64,000 nucleotides of DNA from Streptomyces sp. RKAG290 (GCF_023701695.1 NZ_JAJOZC010000001.1:3161894-3225893); one strand, 5' to 3'; numbered from the stretch's first letter, positions 34,278-45,806 are shown. Numbers and translations: made by a program. The notes: generated by a model not told the origin, from the sequence alone.

Positions 34278-35462
34278 ATGAGTGATTCACAGCCCGCCCG
34301 CAGCGCATGGCACCGGCCCATGGTCGCCCGCCTCGCCGACGAGGAGCACCGCACCGCGACCATGCTGGAACTCTTCTTCGACCTCTGCTTCGTCACCGCC
34401 GTGGCGCAGGCGTCGACGGCGTTCGAGCACGAACTGGCCGAAGGGCGCATCGGCCACGGGGTGCTCGGCTACGCGATGGTGTTCTTCGCGATCTGGTGGG
34501 CCTGGATGAACTTCACCTGGTTCGCCTCCGCCTACGACACCGACGATGTCCCCTACCGCCTGCTCACACTCGTCCAGATCACCGGCGCCCTAGTCCTGGC
34601 CGCCGGGGCGACCGAGGCACTCCAGCACGAGGACTTCACGGTCATCACCTGGGGCTACGTCATCATGCGGCTCGCCATGGTCACCCAGTGGCTGCGCGCC
34701 GCCCGCTCCGACCCCGAACGGCGCCGCAGCTGCCTGCGCTACGCCGTGGGGATCTTCGTGGTGCAGATCGGCTGGGTCGTACGCCTGTCCCTGCCCGAGG
34801 ACACGGGGCTCGCCACCTTCGCGGTCCTCGTTCTGGCAGAGATCGCCGTCCCGGTCTGGGCGGAACGGGCGGCCACCACCACCTGGCACCCGCACCACAT
34901 CGCTGAGCGGTACGGCCTGTTCACCCTGATCGTGCTGGGCGAGTCCATCACCGCCGCCACGGGTGCCGTACGCGTCGCACTCGACACCCACGCGCCCCTC
35001 GGCGACCTCGCCGCGCTCGTCGTCGGAGGCATCCTCACGGTATTCGCGCTGTGGTGGCTGTACTTCGCACAGAGCGCGCCCGAACTGCTCACCACCCTCC
35101 GGGTCGCGCTGCTGTGGGGCTACGGCCACTACTTCGTCTTCGCCTCCGCGGCCGCCGTGGGCGCCGGCCTCGCACTCAACGTGGCCCACGCGACCGGCCA
35201 CGGGCACCTCTCCGACCGCGCGGTCGCAGCGGCCTACACCATTCCGGTCGCCGTCTTCGTCACCCTCGTGTGGCTGCTGCACCACCGCACGACCTGGCGC
35301 CGCAGCGCAGCCGACCTGATCCACCCACTCGCGGTCGCCGCCATCCTGGCCACCACGTTCATGCCTTCGCCCGTCCTCGTCACGGGCATCATCGCCGCAC
35401 TCCTCATCGCCACCACCCTCGTCCTGTCGGCACGCGGCGGCGTGAAGGTGGCGAGTCCCTGA
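34278..35462 (+). CDS. Low temperature requirement protein A (LtrA) family membrane protein
   Basis: The ATG at 34278 is preceded by AGGAAG and gives 394 residues. The N-terminus has the LtrA signature ATMLELFFDLCFVTAVAQAS, and further on HIAERYGLFTLIVLGESITA and LWWLYFAQ. About ten transmembrane helices fill the protein. The family was named after a Listeria gene needed for growth at low temperature; its biochemical role is not established. It stands alone between two minus-strand genes. Length and topology are normal. Confidence 0.93.
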   Translation: MSDSQPARSAWHRPMVARLADEEHRTATMLELFFDLCFVTAVAQASTAFEHELAEGRIGHGVLGYAMVFFAIWWAWMNFTWFASAYDTDDVPYRLLTLVQITGALVLAAGATEALQHEDFTVITWGYVIMRLAMVTQWLRAARSDPERRRSCLRYAVGIFVVQIGWVVRLSLPEDTGLATFAVLVLAEIAVPVWAERAATTTWHPHHIAERYGLFTLIVLGESITAATGAVRVALDTHAPLGDLAALVVGGILTVFALWWLYFAQSAPELLTTLRVALLWGYGHYFVFASAAAVGAGLALNVAHATGHGHLSDRAVAAAYTIPVAVFVTLVWLLHHRTTWRRSAADLIHPLAVAAILATTFMPSPVLVTGIIAALLIATTLVLSARGGVKVASP

Positions 35463-35543
35463 GCTCACCGGCCTGGACCGCCTTCCCCCGCACGACCACT
35501 GAGCCGTGCGGTGCGCAACTACGTTCCGGAGGCGCCCACTTTG

Positions 35544-36740
35544 TCAGCGGGCGCTCCGGGCCACCTGCCCCGGCAGGGCGATGCCCTGGGCGTGAGCGGC
35601 CTTTCCCGGGCGGAGTGTCCACGGCACCGGTGAGGTGTCGGTCAGCCATCCGTCGGCGAGGATGCGGCTCACCACGAGGCCGCGCAGTGACCGTGACAGC
35701 TTCTTCCAGCGCAGGCCCTTGCACAGCTGGCTGTACGACGGTCCGTGGCCGTGCTCCGCGCGGAAGTCGACCGCGAACGTGGCGGCCTCCCGGCCGCAGT
35801 CGGGATGCGCGGCCCGCCAGGTGTCGTAGTCGCTGACCACCGACCGCGGCGCGGGGACGGCGGAGGGCGTGGACATGAACGCCTGCGCGACCCGCCCGAA
35901 GGAGAACCGGCACAAGGGGCACTGCTCCACCGCCTCCACGTGCCGCAGCAGAGCGGGGCTGACCCCGGACTTCCACTCGGCCCACTGGTCCGGGGTGATC
36001 TCCTCCGGTTCGGCGACGGCCACCGCCGCACGCGCTGCCCGCTGTGCCTCTTCCTGTTCCGCGAGCTCCGCGATTTCCTCGGCGGTGCGGAACATGCCCG
36101 CGAGGTGCCGCATCGCCGGGTCGAGCCGGTACGCGTCACCGGACAGCTCGGCCAGGAAGCCCTTGGCGACCAGTTCGGGCAGCGCGGCCCGGCAGGCCTC
36201 GGGCAGGTGCGCCGGGATCTGGCCGACGAGCTCGCTGGAACTGTGGGCTGCCAGGAACAGGGCGGCGAGCCGGGTGGCCGGCCCGGCCTTCTTGACCGGC
36301 TTGGCGATCCGCGCGCGCATGGCCCATCCCGACACCCGGGACCGCGTGCCCTTGCCCAAGGGCAGCGGGTGGTCCGTCTCCCGGCTCAGCTCCGGCACCT
36401 TGATCCCTACCGGGGTGTCCGGGTTCCCGTCCACCAGGGAATCGGACACCTGCCACCCGAGGGCGGCCAGTCCGGCGACGGCCCCGTGCGGATCCTCCAG
36501 CCGCAACGAGCGCAGGTCGGTGCCGGTGACGTTTCCGACGCCGCTCCGCGCGGCCCGGATGGCCACGACGACGGCCAGGAACTGCGCGTCGACGGACGCG
36601 AGAGGCAGCGCGGCAACGTACGAGAGGAGCGCACGCGCCGCCTCCCCCTGCCGCGCTGTCAGCAGGAAGGGCGGCGGAACGGGCTTCGAGGGCGGCGTGG
36701 CGGCAGTCTGATCTGAGATGACAGTCTTGGGCACAACCAC
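35544..36740 (-). CDS. Winged-helix-like protein with Cys pair (hypothetical)
   Basis: The GTG at 36740 is the preferred start (398 residues); a more distant ATG at 36803 would add 21 unlikely residues. The N-terminal part (LSYVAALPLASVDAQFLAVV, GTDLRSLRLEDPHGAVAGLA) and the middle (ALPELVAKGFLAELSGDAYR) look like helix-turn-helix modules. A CPLC motif follows in the segment VEAVEQCPLCRFSFGRVAQA. The C-terminal 100 residues (YSQLCKGLRWKKLSRSLRGL) resemble another winged helix. Together this suggests a DNA-binding protein of the kind seen on actinobacterial plasmids and integrative elements. No function can be assigned. The gene at 46445 has a similar general plan. Confidence 0.6.
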   Translation of the reverse strand: MVVPKTVISDQTAATPPSKPVPPPFLLTARQGEAARALLSYVAALPLASVDAQFLAVVVAIRAARSGVGNVTGTDLRSLRLEDPHGAVAGLAALGWQVSDSLVDGNPDTPVGIKVPELSRETDHPLPLGKGTRSRVSGWAMRARIAKPVKKAGPATRLAALFLAAHSSSELVGQIPAHLPEACRAALPELVAKGFLAELSGDAYRLDPAMRHLAGMFRTAEEIAELAEQEEAQRAARAAVAVAEPEEITPDQWAEWKSGVSPALLRHVEAVEQCPLCRFSFGRVAQAFMSTPSAVPAPRSVVSDYDTWRAAHPDCGREAATFAVDFRAEHGHGPSYSQLCKGLRWKKLSRSLRGLVVSRILADGWLTDTSPVPWTLRPGKAAHAQGIALPGQVARSAR

Positions 36741-36824
36741 CCCAACGAGGATCAGGCCGCAATAGTCACGCGTGACGTGGCACACATGTCGCCGCGGCCG
36801 CACGCGTCCGAGCGCGAGCAGAAC

Positions 36825-37196
36825 TCAGCAGCCGACCGACCAGGCGTGGGAGCCGCCCTGGTCGTTGGCCCCCGAGTCGAACCCGATCTCCTGTCCCGGA
36901 GCCAGACAGAGAGTGACCCGGCCGAGCCGCTCGCGCCCCTCGTACACCTTGACGTGGTCGGGGATGTTGGGACCCGAGATGCCGTGGTTCGCCCACGACG
37001 AATCGTGCTTGAACATGTCGCCCTCCCACCAGTGGTCGTCACCGCCGTGCTCGATCTTCAGGCCCTGGAAGTTCGCGTCCGTCCAGACACAGAAGTAGCC
37101 GCTGCGGCAGGGCGCCGCATCGGCGGTGGCCGAGGTGGCGAGCAGGGCGCCGGTGGACATCAGGGCAGCGGTGAGGATCGTGGTGAGACGTTTCAT
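36825..37196 (-). CDS. Secreted beta/gamma-crystallin-like protein (peptidase inhibitor I36 type)
   Basis: A 123-residue protein with a Sec signal peptide (MKRLTTILTAALMSTGALL, cleavage near ADA). The mature domain, CRSGYFCVWTDANFQGLKIE to the end, is a Greek-key fold of the I36 (SMPI-like) type, with two cysteine pairs. SMPI from Streptomyces inhibits metalloproteinases, but many relatives have no tested activity. Its start overlaps the stop of the preceding lipoprotein gene by four bases. It ends a three-gene operon of exported proteins. Confidence 0.8.
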   Translation of the reverse strand: MKRLTTILTAALMSTGALLATSATADAAPCRSGYFCVWTDANFQGLKIEHGGDDHWWEGDMFKHDSSWANHGISGPNIPDHVKVYEGRERLGRVTLCLAPGQEIGFDSGANDQGGSHAWSVGC

Positions 37197-37726
37197 GACT
37201 GCGGTTCTCCTGTCGGTGGGGGGTTGTCGAGCAGGTCGGTCGCCTGCACGAATGCGTGTGAGCGCAGCCGCTGCCACTCGGCGATCTCGGCGCTGTGCCG
37301 GGCACGGATCTCGGCGAGGCTGCGGTGGGCCTGGGTGGCTTCCGGCTTGAGGTTGTTGACGATCACCGATGCCATGAACCACCCGCGCTGGTCGCCGTAG
37401 AGCCGCCGCTGTGCGGCGGCCAGGCAGCCATCGGTATGGGCGCGCACCACGTAACCGGTGGGCAGTGCGACGGACAGCTCCGCCGGCCCGGCCCCGAAGA
37501 GCGCGGCGGACACCCGCCGCTCCTCCGGGCCAGGCCGAGCACTCTGCCCGGGGACGGGCGGTCTCAGCCCCTGCCGGGTGAGGCAGGCGTCGGTGAGGGT
37601 CTGGGTGGCGGCCTTGATCGTTTCTTCCGCAGCGGGCCGCGGGGCCGGAGTCGAAGCCGGAGCCGCGCACCCGGCCAGGAGCAGCGGGATGCTCAGCGCC
37701 CCGATGGTCCGCCTACGAACGCGCAT
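37193..37726 (-). CDS. Lipoprotein of unknown function
   Basis: A 177-residue protein with a lipoprotein signal peptide (LSIPLLLAGC, Cys20) and a Pro/Ala-rich linker. The remaining domain is mostly helical (AAATQTLTDACLTRQGL, SLAEIRARHSAEIAEWQRLR). Two further cysteines (DACLTRQG and DGCLAAAQ) could form a disulfide. It lies between two small secreted crystallin-like proteins: six bases after the first and overlapping the second. The three are probably made and exported together. No function is recognised. Confidence 0.72.
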   Translation of the reverse strand: MRVRRRTIGALSIPLLLAGCAAPASTPAPRPAAEETIKAATQTLTDACLTRQGLRPPVPGQSARPGPEERRVSAALFGAGPAELSVALPTGYVVRAHTDGCLAAAQRRLYGDQRGWFMASVIVNNLKPEATQAHRSLAEIRARHSAEIAEWQRLRSHAFVQATDLLDNPPPTGEPQS

Positions 37727-37732
37727 CGCGGA

Positions 37733-38110
37733 TCAGCCCGGCTCGCAGCCCATGGCGGTGTCGCTCACGCCGTCGAACTTCGTCGCCCAGGCCGTCCAGT
37801 TGTTGTCGTAGTCGTCCGGGCGGATCTCCCGGAAGAGGCACCCGCCGCCGGGCTGGAAGCTGATCGCGAACACGCTGCCGGGGGCGTGCGAGTCGAACGA
37901 GAAGGCATGCCGCTTCACCCGGGGATCGGCCTCGCGGTAGCCGGGCGGCGTGTAGGCCCAGGCGCCGCCCGCCCCCATCTGGTTCGCATCGGGCCAGAAG
38001 TACACCTGCCCGGGCGGTACGGCCTCGGCGCCCGGGGTCGTCAGGAGAGCGGGGGCGGCGAGGGAGGCGGCGAAGACGGCAGCAAGGGTGATCCTGCGTC
38101 GGATACTCAT
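37733..38110 (-). CDS. Small secreted protein, crystallin-like
   Basis: A 125-residue protein with a Sec signal peptide (MSIRRRITLAAVFAASLAAP, cleavage near AEA). The mature part reads VYFWPDANQMGAGGAWAY and later GCLFREIRPDDYDNNWTAWA, with two cysteines. The aromatic-rich pattern around YFWPDAN and the NNW..A..FDGVSDTAMGC ending resemble the I36/crystallin-like proteins such as the one at 36825. It is the first gene of the three-gene secreted operon. Function unknown; structural or inhibitory roles are both possible. Confidence 0.7.
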   Translation of the reverse strand: MSIRRRITLAAVFAASLAAPALLTTPGAEAVPPGQVYFWPDANQMGAGGAWAYTPPGYREADPRVKRHAFSFDSHAPGSVFAISFQPGGGCLFREIRPDDYDNNWTAWATKFDGVSDTAMGCEPG

Positions 38111-38226
38111 GATCGACTTAACGCCCGGCCGGGCGACCGGTCACGCCGCCGCGCACGCCCCAGCCGCCGGCCCCCCACCCGCCGATGCCATCGCCGCCCC
38201 ACCAAGCGGGCGGGCCGCCCTACGCC

Positions 38227-41465
<3,239 letters not shown>

Positions 41466-41496
41466 TCACCATCAGACGGAATCGCTCAACACGCAA

Positions 41497-41512
41497 GACT
41501 CCGCGCGGAGTC
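41497..41512. promoter_or_regulatory. 16-base perfect palindrome upstream of the beta-galactosidase gene
   Basis: GACTCCGCGCGGAGTC is perfectly symmetrical and lies 65 bases before the gene start, in the 116-base gap to the HATPase gene. It could be a repressor site or part of a terminator for the upstream gene. Confidence 0.4.
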
Positions 41513-41548
41513 GCCACACTTCTCGGCCGAACCCTCCCTTACAAAAAG

Positions 41549-42007
41549 TTACGATAGATCCCCCCACTGACAGTCCGTCTTCGCCACGCATTCCACCCAG
41601 AGCAGCTTCCCGCCCTGCCCCGGCAGCCCGCCGCGCATCGGATACGCGCCCCAGCTCTCCGCGTAGAGCGTGACGAGATACAGCCCGCGCCCTCTCTCCG
41701 CGAGCTCCGCCGGGCTCTGCGCGCCCCACCGGAACGGTGCGGGGATGCGCGGATCGGTGTCCCACACGCCGAGCCGGACCCGACGGCGCCCCGCGTCCCG
41801 CATGCGCAGGGAGAACGGCCCCGAGGAGTGCTGGTACGCGTTGGTGACCAGCTCGCTCGCCAACAGTTCTGCGGTCTCGGCGAGTTCGGACATGCCGTGC
41901 GCGCGGAGCACGTTACGGAGGGTGGCCCGGGCCACTCCGGGGGCCCGGGGATCCTGCGGGAGTTGGAGGGTGTACGTCCAGGGCGGCGCTACGGTGGCCG
42001 TGGGCAT
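41549..42007 (-). CDS. ATP-binding protein, anti-sigma-factor-like HATPase
   Basis: The start MPTATVAPPWTYTLQLP at 42007 gives 152 residues. It is a stand-alone GHKL ATPase domain with an N-box LASELVTNAYQHS, a G1-like region GVWDTDPRIP and a G2-like GRGLYLVTLYAE. RsbW-like proteins of this type bind sigma or anti-sigma partners and use ATP to switch. Streptomyces has dozens, often beside HTH-DUF5753 and DUF397 genes, as here. The three-part module suggests joint regulation, but the targets are not known. Divergent from the HTH gene across a palindrome-rich gap. Confidence 0.88.
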   Translation of the reverse strand: MPTATVAPPWTYTLQLPQDPRAPGVARATLRNVLRAHGMSELAETAELLASELVTNAYQHSSGPFSLRMRDAGRRRVRLGVWDTDPRIPAPFRWGAQSPAELAERGRGLYLVTLYAESWGAYPMRGGLPGQGGKLLWVECVAKTDCQWGDLS

Positions 42008-42136
42008 GGAAATCTCCGATCGCGAAGGGGCGAGGGGGCGAAGTGGATGAGTTGTCCCGCGGTGCCCGGTGACGAGGCCGCTCCGTCGAGCGGGGTGCTT
42101 CCGGGCGGGTGGCCTGAGACCGAGATTAAAGGCATG

Positions 42137-42205
42137 CAAGGATTCCTTGCGCTCTTGGACCGGAATCCTTGAGTTGAACCACTCGTGTGAGTGACGGCTC
42201 AACTC
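42137..42205. promoter_or_regulatory. Nested inverted repeats between HATPase and HTH genes
   Basis: CAAGGATTCC (42137-42146) pairs with GGAATCCTTG (42162-42171). Immediately after, GAGTTGA (42171-42177) pairs with TCAACTC (42199-42205), with ACTC-GTGT-GAGT (42181-42192) inside. These lie in the divergent promoter region just upstream of the HTH gene and are probably operators or leader structure. Confidence 0.6.
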
Positions 42206-42230
42206 AGCCGTATTGCAATGGGAGTTCGAG

Positions 42231-43082
42231 ATGGCACGTAGAGCCGCCCCCTCCGCACGTCGCACACGACTCGGCGCCGAGCTGCGCAAGTTGCGGGAGC
42301 GCGCCGGAATGACCACGACGCAGGCGGCCGACCTCCTCGGTACGAGTTCGGGCCAGCTCAGCAACATAGAGGTGGCGCGCTTCGGCGTGAGTGCCGAACG
42401 GGTACGAGTCGCGGCGCACACGTACTCCTGCACCGACCAAGCCCTGATCGAGGCACTCGTGGGCATGACGACCGACCGCAGACGCGGCTGGTGGGAGGAG
42501 TACCGGGAGATCCTGCCGCCCAAGCTGCTCGACCTGGCAGAGATCGAGCACCACGGCACTGCCCTGCACGCGGCACACAGCATCCACATTCCCGGCCTGC
42601 TCCAGACCGTCGATCACGCCCGCGAGATCTACCGGCAGGCCGTTCCCGACCTGCCACCGCCCGAGATCGAACACCGCGTCTCCTACCGCATCAAGCGGCA
42701 GGAAGTCCTCTACCGCACGGGCCCCCCTCCCTACCGAGCCGTCATCCATGAAGCAGCTCTACGCATGAGGTTCGGGGGCCCGGACATCGCCCGAGGCCAG
42801 CTACAGCACATCCTCAAGATGAGCGAGCTCCCCCACACCACCATCCGCGTGATCCCCTTCGAGGCCACGTACTACCCGGGCTCGGGGCAGTCCCTGTACT
42901 ACGTACGCGGCCCGGTTCCGGTACTCGACACCGCGCAGCTCGACCAGTCACACGGCCCCGTCTTCATCGACGCGGAATCCCAACTGGCGCAGTACCGACT
43001 CCTCCTGGAACGCCTCGACGACGCAGCCCTGAATGTCGAGCAGTCCCAGGAGCTCATCCACAAGATCACCCAGGACCTTTGA
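42231..43082 (+). CDS. HTH-DUF5753 transcriptional regulator (Scr1-type)
   Basis: The ATG at 42231 follows GGGAG and gives 283 residues. Residues about 10-65 are an Xre-type helix-turn-helix (LGAELRKLRERAGMTTTQAA, SSGQLSNIEVARFGVSAER). The rest is the DUF5753 domain (IHIPGLLQTVDHAREIYR, PHTTIRVIPFEATYYPGSG, QSLYYVRGPVPVLDT). This regulator type is abundant in Streptomyces and works with small DUF397 proteins encoded next to it, in systems that affect development and antibiotic production. The DUF397 gene follows after 8 bases. Confidence 0.9.
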   Translation: MARRAAPSARRTRLGAELRKLRERAGMTTTQAADLLGTSSGQLSNIEVARFGVSAERVRVAAHTYSCTDQALIEALVGMTTDRRRGWWEEYREILPPKLLDLAEIEHHGTALHAAHSIHIPGLLQTVDHAREIYRQAVPDLPPPEIEHRVSYRIKRQEVLYRTGPPPYRAVIHEAALRMRFGGPDIARGQLQHILKMSELPHTTIRVIPFEATYYPGSGQSLYYVRGPVPVLDTAQLDQSHGPVFIDAESQLAQYRLLLERLDDAALNVEQSQELIHKITQDL

Positions 43083-43090
43083 AAGGAACC

Positions 43091-43285
43091 ATGATGTCCG
43101 CACACTCCTGGCAGAGGTCGTCCTACTGCGCACAGGGCGAGGCCTGCGTGCATGTGGGGACCGACCGCCCCGGATCGATATCCCTCACCGAATCCGGCGA
43201 CCCCGGCGGCGCGATACTCCGCACCACGCCCGCCGCCCTCGACGCCCTCCTCCGCACGCTCAAGGAGGACCGGCTCCGTGACTGA
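43091..43285 (+). CDS. DUF397 protein
   Basis: A 64-residue protein with the DUF397 pattern WQRSSYCAQGEACVHVG near the start and ILRTTPAALDALLRTLKED at the end. GAAAGGA lies just before the tandem ATG codons at 43091 and 43094. It follows the HTH-DUF5753 gene by eight bases and overlaps the next DUF397-like gene by eight bases. In known pairs such small proteins counteract or modulate the HTH protein. Confidence 0.88.
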   Translation: MMSAHSWQRSSYCAQGEACVHVGTDRPGSISLTESGDPGGAILRTTPAALDALLRTLKEDRLRD

Positions 43286-43559
43286 CCGCCCGAGCGGCCT
43301 CACCTGGATCCGCGCGGCGCCGCAGGACGACCCCGGCCCCGGCCCCTGGATCGAGATCGCCTTCGGCGCGGGCGACCTGGTGCACCTGCGAGAGACCGGT
43401 GACCCGGGCAACGTCGTCACCACCACCCGCACCAAGTGGCAGGCCTTCGCCAAGGGCGTCCGGGCCGGCGAGTTCGACCACTTCGCCGAACCCGCCGACG
43501 GCTCAGGAGCGGTCCGGAACGACGAGGGCCCCTCCCCCACGCGGCGGACGGCACCCTGA
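43278..43559 (+). CDS. Second DUF397-like protein
   Basis: The GTG at 43278 has AAGGAGG at 43262-43268 and gives 93 residues. GLTWIRAAPQDDPGPGPWIE, FGAGDLVHLRETGDPGNVVT and TRTKWQAFAKGVRAGEFDHF follow the DUF397 outline: an SxWRKSS-like start, a RDS-like middle and a W-x-A-F-x-x-G-V-x-x-G-E-F-D end. It differs strongly from the first DUF397, so it is not a recent duplicate. The tandem pair with one HTH protein suggests two modulators of the same regulator. Confidence 0.75.
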   Translation: MTDRPSGLTWIRAAPQDDPGPGPWIEIAFGAGDLVHLRETGDPGNVVTTTRTKWQAFAKGVRAGEFDHFAEPADGSGAVRNDEGPSPTRRTAP

Positions 43560-43638
43560 CCGGCCTCGTCCCAGGGGCAGGTACGGAACCGGCTCACGGG
43601 ACGACGAACCGAGCGGGCGGGCGCGACAGGCTGAAGTC

Positions 43639-44256
43639 ATGGAGACCAGGAAGCGCACCCCGTACCCCGTAGGCACACGAGGCACCCTCACCGGATCCGG
43701 CACCGACGCTCCGCGTTGGGCCGTGCGCTCGGCGCATCTCGTCACCCTCGTCGTGGTGCCGACCGGGCTCTGGCGGATCGCGCTCGTCCTCGGATTCCCG
43801 TCCGGCTACACGGCCGAAGGGTTCACGGGCTTCGAGACCCCGGGCGCGAAGGCGTGGATGCTGTTCCTGAGCGTGGCCTGCGAGCTGCTGGCCTTGCTGG
43901 CCGTCGGTCTGGTGCGCCCCTGGGGCGAGGTGCTGCCGCACTGGATCCCGCGCATCGGTGGCCGCACGGTCCACCCCCTCGCCGCCACCGTGGCCGCCCT
44001 CCTCGGAGCCGGCTGCCTCACCGCGCTGTGGACCCCGATGGCGTGGTGGTGGACCTTCCCGCACGACGACATGACGCACACCGGGCACATGGTGGTCGGC
44101 ATCCTCTACCAACCGCTCATCCTCTGGGGCCCGCTGCTCGGAGCCGTGGCGATCTCCTACTACCGGCGCCGCCGCGCAGCACGGCCTTCACCGGGCCCGT
44201 CCGGGGGACAGGGTCCTTCGTCCGCCGGCGGCTCAGGGGTTGGGCCGGCCTCCTGA
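43639..44256 (+). CDS. Membrane protein of unknown function
   Basis: The ATG at 43639 gives 205 residues with four hydrophobic segments (about 27-50, 70-88, 107-130 and 153-172) separated by short loops. Upstream in-frame sequence is low-complexity and unlikely to be translated. The third and fourth helices enclose the loop TPMAWWWTFPHDDMTHTGHM, rich in His, Asp and Trp. No family is recognised. A terminator hairpin follows at 44305. Confidence 0.65.
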   Translation: METRKRTPYPVGTRGTLTGSGTDAPRWAVRSAHLVTLVVVPTGLWRIALVLGFPSGYTAEGFTGFETPGAKAWMLFLSVACELLALLAVGLVRPWGEVLPHWIPRIGGRTVHPLAATVAALLGAGCLTALWTPMAWWWTFPHDDMTHTGHMVVGILYQPLILWGPLLGAVAISYYRRRRAARPSPGPSGGQGPSSAGGSGVGPAS

Positions 44257-44304
44257 GCGCTGTCCCGGCATGACCGCCTCGCGCGACTTGGACTCAATGA
44301 AAAT

Positions 44305-44333
44305 GCCGGCAGCCGTCATGGACGGCGGCCGGC
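44305..44333 (+). terminator. Terminator hairpin
   Basis: Arms GCCGGCAGCCGTC (44305-44317) and GACGGCGGCCGGC (44321-44333), one mismatch, loop ATG. The rest of 44334-44508 holds nothing recognisable. Confidence 0.7.
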
Positions 44334-44508
44334 TCAGGCAGCGGTGACGGGCACCCGCTCCGGGGTGTGCCGGGGCATGGCCCGGGGCCGCCCGCTCGGG
44401 AGCGTGCGGGCCGCCGCCGGGCCACGCCCCGTCCTCAGCAGTCGGGCGGCCGTCACCGGCCTCAGCCAAGGCGGGGAGCTACACGGCCGCTCACACGCAC
44501 GCGTGGCG

Positions 44509-44691
44509 TCACTTGTCCGCAGCGAGCTTGCCGCCGACGCCGAAGCTGTCGGTGGGGGTCTCCTCGATGAAGACCATCACCGTCTCGGCCGGGATCCGGT
44601 AGGTCTCGACGAAAGCGTCGGTGATCTTCTTGATCAGCTCCCGCTTGAGCTCGACGTCGCGGGGGCCCTGCTGGATGGTCACTGCGGGCAT
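44509..44691 (-). CDS. 4-oxalocrotonate tautomerase-like protein
   Basis: A 60-residue protein from the ATG at 44691, beginning MPAVTIQQGP. Removal of Met exposes the catalytic N-terminal proline. RELIKKITDAFVETYRIPAE and MVFIEETPTDSFGVGG match the small tautomerase family. It would work as a homo-oligomer, shifting double bonds in unsaturated keto acids. It is divergent from a LysR gene, which very probably regulates it through the shared 150-base gap. Confidence 0.92.
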   Translation of the reverse strand: MPAVTIQQGPRDVELKRELIKKITDAFVETYRIPAETVMVFIEETPTDSFGVGGKLAADK

Positions 44692-44805
44692 GACTGCCTC
44701 CTGATGGTCTTTTTTTCTGCTGGTTAAGCGCCTGCGGCTTGTGCCGTGGCGTAGGAACAGTTCACCGCTCCGTACCGAGGTGATCAAGGCGCATTCGGCT
44801 CCTAT

Positions 44806-44828
44806 ACTCATCACGAATCGTGATGAGT
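44806..44828. promoter_or_regulatory. Perfect LysR operator
   Basis: ACTCATCACGA (44806-44816), one central A, TCGTGATGAGT (44818-44828): an 11-bp perfect inverted repeat containing the LysR T-N11-A motif (T44811 and A44823). TATACT at 44804-44809 overlaps its left end as a possible -10 element for the LysR gene, so autorepression is expected. Confidence 0.85.
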
Positions 44829-44841
44829 GAAGGGGGCGGAT

Positions 44842-45726
44842 ATGGAGCTGCGGCAGGTCCGGTACTTCCTCGCGGTCGCCGAGGAACTGCACTTCGGACG
44901 CGCCGCCGACCGACTGCGCATCGTCCAGCCGGCCGTCAGCCAGCAGGTCCGCAGACTCGAACGGGAACTCGGCCTGGAACTGTTCGACAGGACCACCCGC
45001 AGCGTCACGCTGACCGCCGCGGGCCACGCGTTCCTGCCACGCGCCAGGGCCCTCGCGACCGCCGAGGAAGCGGCGCTGAAGACGATGGCCGAGCTCCGCG
45101 CCGACCGGCTCACGACCTTGCGCGTCGGCACCAACTCCGGCCTCGGCGCACGACTGGAATGCCTGCTGGCGGACATGGCGCAACTCGCGCCGGAGATCAC
45201 CGTGGAACTGCACAGCGCACCACCAGCGCCTCGGCTGCAGCGCGTACGGGACGGCGAACTGGACGCCGCCTTCGTCCGCGGGGTCGGCCGGAGCCCGGGG
45301 CTGGACCTGATTCCGGTGTGGCAGGACGAGCTGGTAGCCGCGCTGCCCGCGTCCCACCCGCTGGCCGCTCACGAACGCCTCGACCTCGCCGATCTGGCCA
45401 CCCTGCCCCTGCGCATCGCACCTCGCGAGGCCAACCCGCACCTGGTCGACCTGATCACCGGCGCCTGCCGGTCCGCGGGCTTCGAACCCGTCATGGGCCC
45501 CGTCTTCACCACCGACCAGGACACCTTCGCGGCCATCGGCAGCGGCAAGCCCACCTGGACCGTCGTCTACTCCGCCAAGGCCGCCGTCATGCCCACCGCC
45601 CGCACGGTCTTCCGCCCGTTCGCCCCGCCCGCACCCGCCATGCAGACCTACCTCGCCGTCCGCCCGACCACCTCCACGCGGCTCCTGGCCCCCCTCCTGA
45701 ACGCCTGCCGCTCCCAGGAACCCTGA
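44842..45726 (+). CDS. LysR-family transcriptional regulator
   Basis: The ATG at 44842 lies 14 bases after the operator and gives 294 residues. The N-terminal helix-turn-helix is standard (MELRQVRYFLAVAEELHFGR, RLRIVQPAVSQQVRRLEREL). The C-terminal part is the two-lobed effector-binding domain. It is divergent from the tautomerase gene. By the usual LysR logic it activates that gene in response to a tautomerase substrate or product and represses itself. The effector is unknown. Confidence 0.93.
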   Translation: MELRQVRYFLAVAEELHFGRAADRLRIVQPAVSQQVRRLERELGLELFDRTTRSVTLTAAGHAFLPRARALATAEEAALKTMAELRADRLTTLRVGTNSGLGARLECLLADMAQLAPEITVELHSAPPAPRLQRVRDGELDAAFVRGVGRSPGLDLIPVWQDELVAALPASHPLAAHERLDLADLATLPLRIAPREANPHLVDLITGACRSAGFEPVMGPVFTTDQDTFAAIGSGKPTWTVVYSAKAAVMPTARTVFRPFAPPAPAMQTYLAVRPTTSTRLLAPLLNACRSQEP

Positions 45727-45806
45727 CCGGAGCGGTCGGCCCGACCGAGCGAGCGCGAGCCGCGTCTCCGCACCGCGCAGTACGGGTGATCGCTACGCTC
45801 ACCGGC

